Shown one piece after another: positions 26,741 to 34,141 of a stretch of DNA of 64,000 bases. Both the position numbers and the translations under genes were made by a program. The stretch lies in contig NZ_SJSN01000001.1 in NCBI RefSeq assembly GCF_004331675.1, positions 186,001-250,000 on the forward strand, given 5' to 3'. The DNA comes from Pedobacter frigidisoli. GTDB taxonomy: Bacteria > Bacteroidota > Bacteroidia > Sphingobacteriales > Sphingobacteriaceae. Positions within the stretch are counted from its first letter, which is position 1. Each line of letters starts with the position of its first letter. The notes beneath the pieces are model-generated. The model made no database searches, was not told the origin of the DNA, and was given only the letters and a program-made list of their open reading frames with translations.

Positions 26741-28129
26741 ATGATGAAAACTGCCGAGGAATTTTTAGAGAAATCTGATGAAAAAGCTTTCGATTTACCG
26801 CATCGTAAAACCATTAACCATAATATTGGAAAATATAATGTTGCTGTAGAACGGGGGTTATCAAAGTTCGAAAATCTCGAGGCATCGAAAAAGAAAGCAC
26901 ATGTTATAAAATGGCGTGTGATGGAAAATCTTGATAAATTTCTGCCAGAATTTGAGTCTAATTTTCAACGCAGGGGAGGTAAAGTGATTTGGGCAAATGA
27001 TGCCGAAGAAGCTCAACAGGAAATCCTCAACATCATCAAAAGGAGTAATGGCAAAACGGTTATCAAATCTAAATCGATGACTACAGAAGAAATTCATTTG
27101 AATGATTTCCTCGAAAAAAATGGCATTGAATCTTTAGAAAGCGATTTAGGTGAATATATTGTTCAATTGCTTGGGCAGGCTCCTTATCATATTGTTACGC
27201 CAGCAATGCACTTAAGCGCTACAGATATTGCTCAATTATTTCACGATAAATTCCGAACGCCAATTGATGCAACTCCGCCGCAATTAGTTCAAAAAGCAAG
27301 GGAATTACTTCGCGATAAATATTTAAATGCGGATATAGGTATTAGTGGCGGTAATTTTTTAATAGCCGATACTGGAAGCATTGCGTTAACAGAAAATGAA
27401 GGAAATGCTCGTTTGAGTACCACTTTTCCAAAAATACATATTGCCATTGTGGGTATCGAAAAGGTAATTCCATCAATAGCTGATTTAGATTTGTTTTGGC
27501 CTTTGCTTGCTTCACATGGAACAGGACAAAACTTAACCGTCTACAATACCATTTTAAGCGGTCCTCGCCAGCCAAACGAAACCGACGGGCCAGAAGAAAT
27601 GTACGTTATCCTTTTAGATAACGGTCGTACGAATTTGCTAGCTCAAAAAGAACAGCGCCAAGCGCTTTACTGCATCCGTTGCGGCGCTTGTTTAAATGCT
27701 TGTCCGGTTTATAAAAATATTGGCGGCCATACTTATAACACTACTTACAGTGGACCAATCGGCTCGGTAATTACACCTCATTTTAAGGGTATGGAAGAGT
27801 TCAAACACTTAAGCTACGCATCCAGCCTTTGTGGAAAATGTTCTGAAGTTTGCCCTGTTAAAATAGATATCCATAAAATGTTATTGCTAAATCGCAGAGA
27901 TGCAGCAGCAACACACGAAAATGGAAAAGTTGAAGAAATGGGCTGGGGAATGTTTAACCGAATGATGCAGAAACGTAAATGGATGGACTTTTTCAGCGGG
28001 AAATTTAAAAACTTTATGCTTAAAACATTCTTCAAAAAAAGTTGGGGCAAGTACCGTGAGATGCCAAAAGTTGCCGATAAATCTTTTGCAAAACAGTGGG
28101 AAGAGTTGAAGAAGAGTAAGGAGGATTAG
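26741..28129 (+). CDS. lutB: LutB/LldF-type iron-sulfur protein
   Basis: The 462-residue protein is LutB-like (YkgF family). It has an LUD-domain core (residues about 60-290, DLGEYIVQLLGQAPYHIV) and two ferredoxin-type clusters near residues 310 and 364 (CIRCGACLNACP and CGKCSEVCP), then a C-terminal tail. LutABC oxidises L-lactate in the cytosol. lutA and lutC are not adjacent here, so this looks like a solitary gene or one arm of a split set. The double ATG at the start gives two nearly equal starts. The gene is followed by a DUF4160/DUF2442 pair. Confidence 0.9.
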   Translation: MMKTAEEFLEKSDEKAFDLPHRKTINHNIGKYNVAVERGLSKFENLEASKKKAHVIKWRVMENLDKFLPEFESNFQRRGGKVIWANDAEEAQQEILNIIKRSNGKTVIKSKSMTTEEIHLNDFLEKNGIESLESDLGEYIVQLLGQAPYHIVTPAMHLSATDIAQLFHDKFRTPIDATPPQLVQKARELLRDKYLNADIGISGGNFLIADTGSIALTENEGNARLSTTFPKIHIAIVGIEKVIPSIADLDLFWPLLASHGTGQNLTVYNTILSGPRQPNETDGPEEMYVILLDNGRTNLLAQKEQRQALYCIRCGACLNACPVYKNIGGHTYNTTYSGPIGSVITPHFKGMEEFKHLSYASSLCGKCSEVCPVKIDIHKMLLLNRRDAAATHENGKVEEMGWGMFNRMMQKRKWMDFFSGKFKNFMLKTFFKKSWGKYREMPKVADKSFAKQWEELKKSKED

Positions 28130-28192
28130 CAAGAATCTTGCCTATTATACATTTTGAATTCGTAAATTCACATTTAAGCTTGTTTTAAATTT

Positions 28193-28426
28193 ATGCCAAC
28201 ACTTTTCATCGTCTTTGGATTAAGATTTTTCTTTTATTCCAATGAACATTTACCAATTCATATACATGTTAGAAATGCTGATGGCGAGGCTAAATTTGAA
28301 GTTGAAGAAGTTAAATTAATTTCAAACAAAGATCTTAAAAATAAAGACGTTAGTTTGGCGATTGCTTTGATTGAAGAGAACAAAGAAATTATCATTAATA
28401 AATGGAATGAATATCATGGAAATTAA
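28193..28426 (+). CDS. DUF4160 protein
   Basis: The 77-residue protein matches DUF4160: it begins MPTLFIVFGLRFFFYSNEHLPIHIHV, with the family's conserved 'R..FYS.EH.P.HIHV' signature. DUF4160 and DUF2442 proteins are commonly encoded as a pair and are suspected small toxin-antitoxin partners, but a function is not established. The stop overlaps the next gene's start by 11 bp, showing tight coupling. Confidence 0.8.
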   Translation: MPTLFIVFGLRFFFYSNEHLPIHIHVRNADGEAKFEVEEVKLISNKDLKNKDVSLAIALIEENKEIIINKWNEYHGN

Positions 28427-28658
28427 TGTAATTAAAGTTTGGTTTGATGATAAAAATATTTTCATTAAAACAAGTGCTGATGAAGTTAAAAGTCATCCGC
28501 TGAATTGGTTTCCAAGGTTACAAAAAGCTAAGATATCTTCATTGGAGAATTTTACACTTTCTCCTTTTGGAATACATTGGGAGGAGCTTGATGAGGATTT
28601 AAGCTTTGAGGGCTTTTTTAACTTTACTACTCAAAATTCAGTTTTAGAGAAAAAATAA
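28416..28658 (+). CDS. DUF2442 protein
   Basis: The 80-residue protein matches DUF2442 (NVIKVWFDDKNIFIKTSADEV..., with the conserved 'P..WFPRL..A' and a C-terminal 'HWEELDEDLSFEGFF'). I start at the ATG at 28416, which overlaps DUF4160 by 11 bp, rather than at 28371, because the family begins with this strand. Likely the partner of DUF4160. Confidence 0.8.
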   Translation: MEINVIKVWFDDKNIFIKTSADEVKSHPLNWFPRLQKAKISSLENFTLSPFGIHWEELDEDLSFEGFFNFTTQNSVLEKK

Positions 28659-28678
28659 CCAGCTCTTTTCAAGATTAT

Positions 28679-30655
28679 ATGCAATTCAACCGCCGCGATA
28701 AAGACGACAAATTCTTATTGAATTTATACAAAAGATTGCTTTATCCTCGAATGGTTGAGGAGAAAATGCTGAAGCTTTTGCGTCAAGGTAGAATTGGCAA
28801 ATGGTTTTCAGGAATCGGGCAGGAAGCGATAGCCGTGGGTTCTACTTTAGCGATGCAAAGCGATGAATACATCTTGCCAATGCATCGTAATCTTGGTGTA
28901 TTTACTTCGAGAGATATTCCTTTAAAAAAGTTAATGGCGCAATGGCAAGGTAAACTTTCAGGTTTCACCAAAGGCCGCGACCGCTCCTTTCATTTCGGCA
29001 CACAAGATTATAAAATTATCGGGATGATTTCTCATCTCGGTCCGCAAATGGCTTTGGCCGATGGGATTGCCTTGGCTGATGTTTTGGCCAATAAACAAAA
29101 AGCAACATTGGTTTACACAGGCGAGGGCGCAACAAGCGAGGGCGATTTTCACGAAGCCGTTAACGTTGCTGCTGTTTGGAATTTACCAGTCATCTTCCTA
29201 ATTGAAAATAATGGTTACGGTTTATCTACACCCAAATCCGAACAGTTTAGATGTAAAAATCTGGTTGATAAAGCAATTGGCTACGGGATTGAGGGAATTC
29301 AAATTGATGGAAATAACATTCTTGAGGTTTACGATACCATCAATCAATTGGCAAATGAAATTAGAAAAGACCCGCGACCAGTTTTGGTAGAATGTTTAAC
29401 ATTTAGAATGCGTGGCCACGAAGAAGCGTCAGGCACCAAATATGTTCCGCAGGAATTATTTGATGAATGGGAAAAGAAAGACCCCTTAAGCAATTATGAA
29501 TCTTATCTAATTGAACAAGGTGTTTTAAATCAGGATGCTGTTATCGACATCAAACTTAAAATCAAAAAAGACATCGAATTAGAAATCGAAGAAGCTTTCG
29601 ATGAGCCGGAACCCGAAGCAAATTCGATTCAGGAGCTGGCGGATATGTATTTCCCTTACGAACAAAAAGTAATTGCGCCAAGTCAATCATCCACAGAAAA
29701 AAGATATTTAGATGCCATAACCGAGGGTTTGGATTTAGCCATGCAAAGATATCCAAACCTGGTTTTAATGGGACAGGATATTGCAGATTATGGCGGCGCT
29801 TTCAAAATTACCGATGGCTTTACGGCAAAGTATGGCAAAGGACGAGTTCGAAACACGCCAATTTGCGAATCGGCTATTGTTGGCGCTGGTTTGGGCTTAT
29901 CTATTAACGGCTACAAAGCTGTTGTAGAAATGCAGTTTGCCGATTTCGTAACCGTTGGTTTCAATCAAATTGTAAATAATTTAGCTAAAACACATTATCG
30001 CTGGGGCGAAAAGGCCGATGTTGTAGTTCGGATGCCTACGGGAGCAGGAACGGGCGCAGGGCCATTTCACTCACAAAGCAATGAGGCTTGGTTTACCAAA
30101 ACACCAGGTTTAAAAGTAGTATATCCCGCTTTCCCTGAGGATGCAAAAGGTTTGTTATTGGCCGCAATCGAAGACCCAAATCCTGTTCTTTATTTTGAAC
30201 ATAAATATTTATACAGAAGTTTAGTCAGTGCTGTTCCCGATGGTTATTATACAACGGAAATTGGCAAGGCTGTTAGGTTGGCCAATGGCAATAAGTTTGC
30301 CATTATTACTTACGGTTTAGGCGTTCACTGGGCTTTAGATTATATCAAAAACAATCCTGAATGTGGTGCAGCTCTAATTGATTTACGAACATTGCAGCCT
30401 TGGGATAAAGAAACGGTTGCAGCGGTTGTAAAATCTACAGGAAGAGTTTTAATCTTGCATGAAGATACGTTAACCAATGGTTTTGGTGCAGAAATTTCTG
30501 CATGGATTGGCGAACATTGTTTTCAATATCTAGATGCTCCGGTTTTGCGTTGTGCCAGTTTAGATACAGCAATTCCAATGAGTAAAGTATTGGAAGAAGA
30601 TTTTCTCGCAAAATCTAGATTAGCAGAAACGATTGATAAATTATTGAAATATTAA
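28679..30655 (+). CDS. Fused E1 alpha/beta 2-oxoacid dehydrogenase
   Basis: The 658-residue protein joins both E1 subunits of a 2-oxoacid (probably branched-chain) dehydrogenase. The alpha half (about 1-310) has the thiamine diphosphate motif GEGATSEGDFHEAVNVA with the ENNGYGLS segment. The beta half (about 335-658) has the MGQDIADYGGAFK start, then TPICESAIVGAGLG and a C-terminal transketolase domain. E1 decarboxylates the 2-oxoacid and passes the acyl group to E2; neither E2 nor E3 is next to it. Fused E1 proteins of this kind are common in Bacteroidota. Branched-chain substrate is inferred. Confidence 0.9.
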   Translation: MQFNRRDKDDKFLLNLYKRLLYPRMVEEKMLKLLRQGRIGKWFSGIGQEAIAVGSTLAMQSDEYILPMHRNLGVFTSRDIPLKKLMAQWQGKLSGFTKGRDRSFHFGTQDYKIIGMISHLGPQMALADGIALADVLANKQKATLVYTGEGATSEGDFHEAVNVAAVWNLPVIFLIENNGYGLSTPKSEQFRCKNLVDKAIGYGIEGIQIDGNNILEVYDTINQLANEIRKDPRPVLVECLTFRMRGHEEASGTKYVPQELFDEWEKKDPLSNYESYLIEQGVLNQDAVIDIKLKIKKDIELEIEEAFDEPEPEANSIQELADMYFPYEQKVIAPSQSSTEKRYLDAITEGLDLAMQRYPNLVLMGQDIADYGGAFKITDGFTAKYGKGRVRNTPICESAIVGAGLGLSINGYKAVVEMQFADFVTVGFNQIVNNLAKTHYRWGEKADVVVRMPTGAGTGAGPFHSQSNEAWFTKTPGLKVVYPAFPEDAKGLLLAAIEDPNPVLYFEHKYLYRSLVSAVPDGYYTTEIGKAVRLANGNKFAIITYGLGVHWALDYIKNNPECGAALIDLRTLQPWDKETVAAVVKSTGRVLILHEDTLTNGFGAEISAWIGEHCFQYLDAPVLRCASLDTAIPMSKVLEEDFLAKSRLAETIDKLLKY

Positions 30656-30665
30656 AAATACTTTT

Positions 30666-30730
30666 GCCAAGGAGACACAGAAATCACGGAAAATATTTTT
30701 TAACTCCGTGTCAATCCGTGTTTCCGCGGC
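30666..30730. repeat. Inverted repeat between E1 and adenine deaminase
   Basis: The left arm GCCAAGGAGACACAGAAATC and the right arm starting TCCGTGTCAATCCG and ending CCGCGGC are imperfectly complementary. The element looks like another interspersed palindrome and fills most of the gap. Confidence 0.5.
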
Positions 30731-30749
30731 CAATTCATAAAAACACCGA

Positions 30750-32387
30750 ATGAGCAATTTTAAAATTGAGGGGAACATAGTTGATATTACAAAGCGAAAT
30801 ATTTTCTTTGGTGAAGTTGAGGTGGAAGATGGGAAAATAAAATCTTTAAATAAACTTTCTGAAACTAAAATTGATGCTCATTTTATCCTCCCAGGCTTTA
30901 TTGATAGCCACGTTCATATTGAAAGCAGCATGTTAATTCCTAGCGAATTCGCAAGGTTAGCAGTCATTCATGGAACGGTTTCTACCATCAGCGACCCGCA
31001 CGAAATTGCAAACGTTTGTGGTATGCGGGGTGTAGAATTTATGATTGAGAATGGCAAAACCGTCCCTTTCAAGTTTAACTTCGGCGCTCCAAGTTGTGTT
31101 CCTGCAACAATTTTTGAAACCGCTGGGGCAGAGTTAAATCACGATGATGTGAAAGCACTTTTGGAGCGTCCTGAAATAAAATACCTCAGTGAGATGATGA
31201 ATTTCCCAGGTGTGCTTTATAAAGATGTGGAGGTTTTAAAAAAGATTGCTGCTGCACATGATTTGGGTAAACCAGTCGATGGTCATGCGCCAGGTTTACG
31301 TGGTGATGCTGTTCAACAATATATCAACGCAGGAATTTCTACCGACCATGAATGTTTTACTTCAGAAGAAGCTTTGGATAAACTACAACGTGGAATGAAA
31401 ATTCTTATCCGTGAGGGAAGTGCAGCCAAAAATTTCGAGGCGCTTATTGATTTGCTAAACGATTGGTCAGAAATGATGATGTTTTGCAGTGATGATAAAC
31501 ACCCCGATAGCTTAGTTGAAAGTCATATTAACGCACTCTGCGCCAGAGCAGTTGCAAAAGGAATCGATGTTTTTAATGTTCTTCAAGCAGCTTGTATCAA
31601 TCCAATTCTTCATTATAAATTGGATGTTGGTCAAATGCAAATTGGAGATTATGCTGATTTTATTGTGATTGAAGACTTGAAAAACTTCAAGGTCAAACAA
31701 ACTTATATCGATGGAATTTTGCTTGCTGAAAATGGCAAAATGATTGGCGATTGGGTTAAACATTCAAAAGAAAAAGAGTCTGTTAATTACTTCGATTGCA
31801 GTTTTAAAAAGGTTGAAGACTTTGTATATGCTTTTACAAAACAAGAAGAAATTCCTGTTATTGAGGCTTTGGATGGTCAATTAATTACAAACAGACTTGC
31901 TGCAAAGCCAAAAGTTTCAAATGGAAATATTATCAGTGATTTAGAAAATGATGTATTGAAAATGGTTGTGGTTAACCGCTATCACGATGCACCAATTGCA
32001 GTTTCATTCGTTAAAAATTTCGGCTTAAAAACTGGCTCAATAGCGTCGAGTGTTGCTCACGATAGCCACAACATTATTGCGGTTGGTGTTGATGACAAAA
32101 GCATTTGCGATGCCGTTAACTTAGTGATTAAGGAAACTGGAGGTGTGGTTGCTTTGGGAAATGGAAAAGAAGAAATTTTACCATTACCCGTAGCTGGTTT
32201 AATGAGTAATGAAAATGGTTATAAAGTTGCCGAAAGCTACACTTCTATCGATAAATTTGCGAAAGAATTGGGCTCTACTTTGGTCGCTCCGTTTATGACG
32301 CTTTCTTTTATGGCCTTATTGGTTATTCCGCATTTAAAGCTGAGCGATAAGGGTTTATTTGATGGAGATAAGTTTGAGTTTGTGTAA
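30750..32387 (+). CDS. ade: Adenine deaminase
   Basis: The 545-residue protein is an amidohydrolase-fold adenine deaminase that converts adenine to hypoxanthine for purine salvage. The metal motif [15 protein letters not shown] is near residue 48, with the family-specific HIESS. Further signatures are [26 protein letters not shown] and [11 protein letters not shown]. The C-terminal domain includes the '[12 protein letters not shown]' block that is specific to the Ade subfamily. Length is normal. Its stop abuts a minus-strand DUF5615 remnant, with no gap. Confidence 0.95.
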   Translation: MSNFKIEGNIVDITKRNIFFGEVEVEDGKIKSLNKLSETKIDAHFILPGFIDSHVHIESSMLIPSEFARLAVIHGTVSTISDPHEIANVCGMRGVEFMIENGKTVPFKFNFGAPSCVPATIFETAGAELNHDDVKALLERPEIKYLSEMMNFPGVLYKDVEVLKKIAAAHDLGKPVDGHAPGLRGDAVQQYINAGISTDHECFTSEEALDKLQRGMKILIREGSAAKNFEALIDLLNDWSEMMMFCSDDKHPDSLVESHINALCARAVAKGIDVFNVLQAACINPILHYKLDVGQMQIGDYADFIVIEDLKNFKVKQTYIDGILLAENGKMIGDWVKHSKEKESVNYFDCSFKKVEDFVYAFTKQEEIPVIEALDGQLITNRLAAKPKVSNGNIISDLENDVLKMVVVNRYHDAPIAVSFVKNFGLKTGSIASSVAHDSHNIIAVGVDDKSICDAVNLVIKETGGVVALGNGKEEILPLPVAGLMSNENGYKVAESYTSIDKFAKELGSTLVAPFMTLSFMALLVIPHLKLSDKGLFDGDKFEFV

Positions 32388-32722
32388 CTACATTATTCCC
32401 TCAATTCTATCTACAAACACATTAACCAATTTATAATCTTGATTTAATTGAATGATTTCTGGCCATAAATTCTTGAGGGTTTCATAAAATGGAGACATTT
32501 TCATATTGCCCAGTTTAACATGAATTACCTTTGGTGGTGGGGTATGCAAGAGAATTCTTGATGAAAAATCACTATCCTTTGTGATGATAGTCAGATTATT
32601 CTCTTTGGCATATTTCCATATCTGCGAGTCTGTCCATTCATCTCCTAAATCAAATTGATGAATGTATTTTGAACTATTCCAAATCGAGAAAGATTAACGT
32701 CGATTAGAAATTCGCAATCCAT
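32388..32722 (-). pseudogene. Frameshifted DUF5615 PIN-like toxin
   Basis: Read on the minus strand, the ATG at 32722 overlaps the DUF433 stop (TAATG). The first 14 codons give MDCEFLIDVNLSRF, and then the frame runs to a stop after 12 more codons. Shifting by one base at about 32680 restores a clean frame: NSSKYIHQFDLG, then DSQIWKYAKENNLTIITKDSDF, which is the DUF5615 core, and ends at TAG 32388-32390. A single missing base near TTT at 32681-32683 explains it. DUF5615 proteins are PIN/Mut7-C-like nucleases usually paired with DUF433. So the toxin is broken, unless the base is a sequencing error. Confidence 0.8.
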
Positions 32723-32958
32723 TAAGCAACAGCCTGTTTAATGATAAAGCTATGATTCATTAATTCGGTAGCATAACGCATGCATGCTGTAATATCTTCT
32801 GCTTCCAAGGATGGGTATTGTTTTAAGATTTCTTCCGTCGTTTCTCCTGCAGATAAAAACTCCATGATGGATTGTACAGTAATCCTTTTCCCTCTAATAA
32901 TAGGTTTTCCATTACAAATATCACTATCAATATAAATGCGGTCGAAAATTTGTTCCAT
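32722..32958 (-). CDS. DUF433 antitoxin-like protein
   Basis: The 78-residue protein has the DUF433 pattern: RIYIDSDICNGKPIIRGKRITVQSIMEFL, with the conserved 'GkP.I.GtRi.V' segment, then YPSLEAEDITACMRYA. DUF433 is a winged-helix-like family, usually encoded upstream of a DUF5615 nuclease, as here. The stop overlaps the start of the broken toxin frame (TAATG). It remains intact while the toxin is frameshifted. Confidence 0.85.
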   Translation of the reverse strand: MEQIFDRIYIDSDICNGKPIIRGKRITVQSIMEFLSAGETTEEILKQYPSLEAEDITACMRYATELMNHSFIIKQAVA

Positions 32959-33002
32959 AACCTAAAGTTAATCAATTAGTTTAATATTTGATATTGGTAA
33001 AC

Positions 33003-33611
33003 CTATTCTACCACAAAAACCTCTGCCAAAGGATTAAAAAGATAAATCCTTTTATCATCCAAACAAACACAACGATAACGTTTTCTAATCCGTTCGCCTT
33101 TGGTAAAGCGGCGACCATCTTTTATTTTGAAAATAGTATTTGTCGGAAGTTGTTCCAGGTGCAAGGTTTCTACTTTATCAGAATCATATTTTTTTAATGC
33201 TCGGGATAAATGTAAATCAGAACAGCTTGAAGCCGCAGGATTCGACATGTAATTATCAATCGCTGTATGAATATCCGCTGGAAAAATATTCATATCGAAA
33301 AAAGGAACCATCATTCTCTGGAAGTTCTTTTTCCACTCCAAACCATGTGGTTTTACTTTGTTTTTGAAATCGTTCCAGGTTAACAGGTGGGCAAACTCAT
33401 GTACGGTTGTAACCAGAAAAGCGTAATTATTTAAATTAAAATTTACTGAAATCCGATGTCCTTTATCGCGGTAAGGGTGGCGGTAATCGCCAAGTTTGGT
33501 AGAACGGGTTTTAGCGATTTTAAATTCGCATTGAAAATAATCTATCCACTTTGCAATTAGCGGTGCTGCAGGTTCTGGCATGTATTGCGCTAATAAATCA
33601 ACTTTCTTCAC
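33003..33611 (-). CDS. SprT-like zinc metalloprotease domain protein
   Basis: The 202-residue protein is SprT-like: the zinc-binding HEFAHLLTW near residue 78 fits HExxH-type metallopeptidases, with the C-terminal strand-rich part (KIKDGRRFTKGERIRKRYRC) common to SprT. SprT/Spartan domains in other organisms digest DNA-protein crosslinks, but this small bacterial type has no established substrate. Soluble, cytoplasmic. Divergent or tandem neighbours give no clue. Confidence 0.85.
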   Translation of the reverse strand: MKKVDLLAQYMPEPAAPLIAKWIDYFQCEFKIAKTRSTKLGDYRHPYRDKGHRISVNFNLNNYAFLVTTVHEFAHLLTWNDFKNKVKPHGLEWKKNFQRMMVPFFDMNIFPADIHTAIDNYMSNPAASSCSDLHLSRALKKYDSDKVETLHLEQLPTNTIFKIKDGRRFTKGERIRKRYRCVCLDDKRIYLFNPLAEVFVVE

Positions 33612-33644
33612 GCATGCTAAGATAAGGAATTGCTAAAATATTTC

Positions 33645-33669
33645 AACCATATAAGACATATAAGAACAT
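33645..33669. repeat. Left 25-bp inverted repeat flanking the GxxExxY gene
   Basis: The 25 bases at 33645-33669 (AACCATATAAGAC...AGAACAT) are exactly the reverse complement of 34106-34130. Inside it TATAAGA and CATATAAGA repeat directly. The GxxExxY gene lies between the two copies. Confidence 0.9.
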
Positions 33670-33690
33670 TTAAGGTTTGAACTTTAAAAA

Positions 33691-34098
33691 TTAATGTAAA
33701 AATCTATATAAATCATTTACATATGTTTTCTGACCGCTTTCATAAATATTAAGGCAATTGAAATTAATAATTAATCCCATTGGTACTTCCAAAAGCTTCA
33801 TATAAGTCAAAATTTGTGCCTCATGAATTGGCAATACTTTCTCAACTGCTTTAAGTTCAACAACAATACTTTCTTCAACAAATAAATCACACCACAATTC
33901 TGCATCAACCAAAATATCTTTATAATAAACTGGCACCAACATTTCAGATTTAAAATTTATTCCTCTTAGCTTCAATTCGTGCTTCAAGCATTTGTGATAC
34001 ACACTTTCCAACAAACCTGGACCAAGTGCTTTATGAACTTCAATTGCGGCACCATTAATTTTATAAATCAGCGTTTTTAAATACTCTTTATCCATCAT
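33691..34098 (-). CDS. GxxExxY protein (PD-(D/E)XK-like nuclease)
   Basis: The 135-residue protein belongs to the GxxExxY family (PDDEXK_3). The name-giving motif is GPGLLESVYHKCL near residues 27-38, and the core ends in the acidic/lysine strands LVDAELWCDLFV and ESIVVELKAVEKV (the D...E-x-K of the PD-(D/E)XK fold). The function is unknown; a DNA or RNA nuclease role is inferred from the fold. The gene is enclosed by a perfect 25-bp inverted repeat, which suggests that it moves, or was once moved, as a small unit. Confidence 0.9.
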   Translation of the reverse strand: MMDKEYLKTLIYKINGAAIEVHKALGPGLLESVYHKCLKHELKLRGINFKSEMLVPVYYKDILVDAELWCDLFVEESIVVELKAVEKVLPIHEAQILTYMKLLEVPMGLIINFNCLNIYESGQKTYVNDLYRFLH

Positions 34099-34105
34099 GG
34101 CTAAT

Positions 34106-34130
34106 ATGTTCTTATATGTCTTATATGGTT
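34106..34130. repeat. Right 25-bp inverted repeat flanking the GxxExxY gene
   Basis: ATGTTCTTATATGTC...GGTT is the exact reverse complement of 33645-33669 and lies 7 bp upstream of the GxxExxY start codon (minus strand). Confidence 0.9.
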
Positions 34131-34141
34131 AAATTAATGCC

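Noticed and set aside
28193-28658. DUF4160 and DUF2442 named as a proven toxin-antitoxin system
   Set aside because: The pairing is typical, but toxicity is not established, so they are called by family only.
30656-30749. Purine riboswitch before adenine deaminase
   Set aside because: The gap is filled by an imperfect inverted repeat; the purine aptamer's conserved junction bases are not visible.
33645-34130. Insertion sequence around the GxxExxY gene
   Set aside because: No transposase is encoded and no target duplication is evident; I list it as an inverted-repeat unit only.
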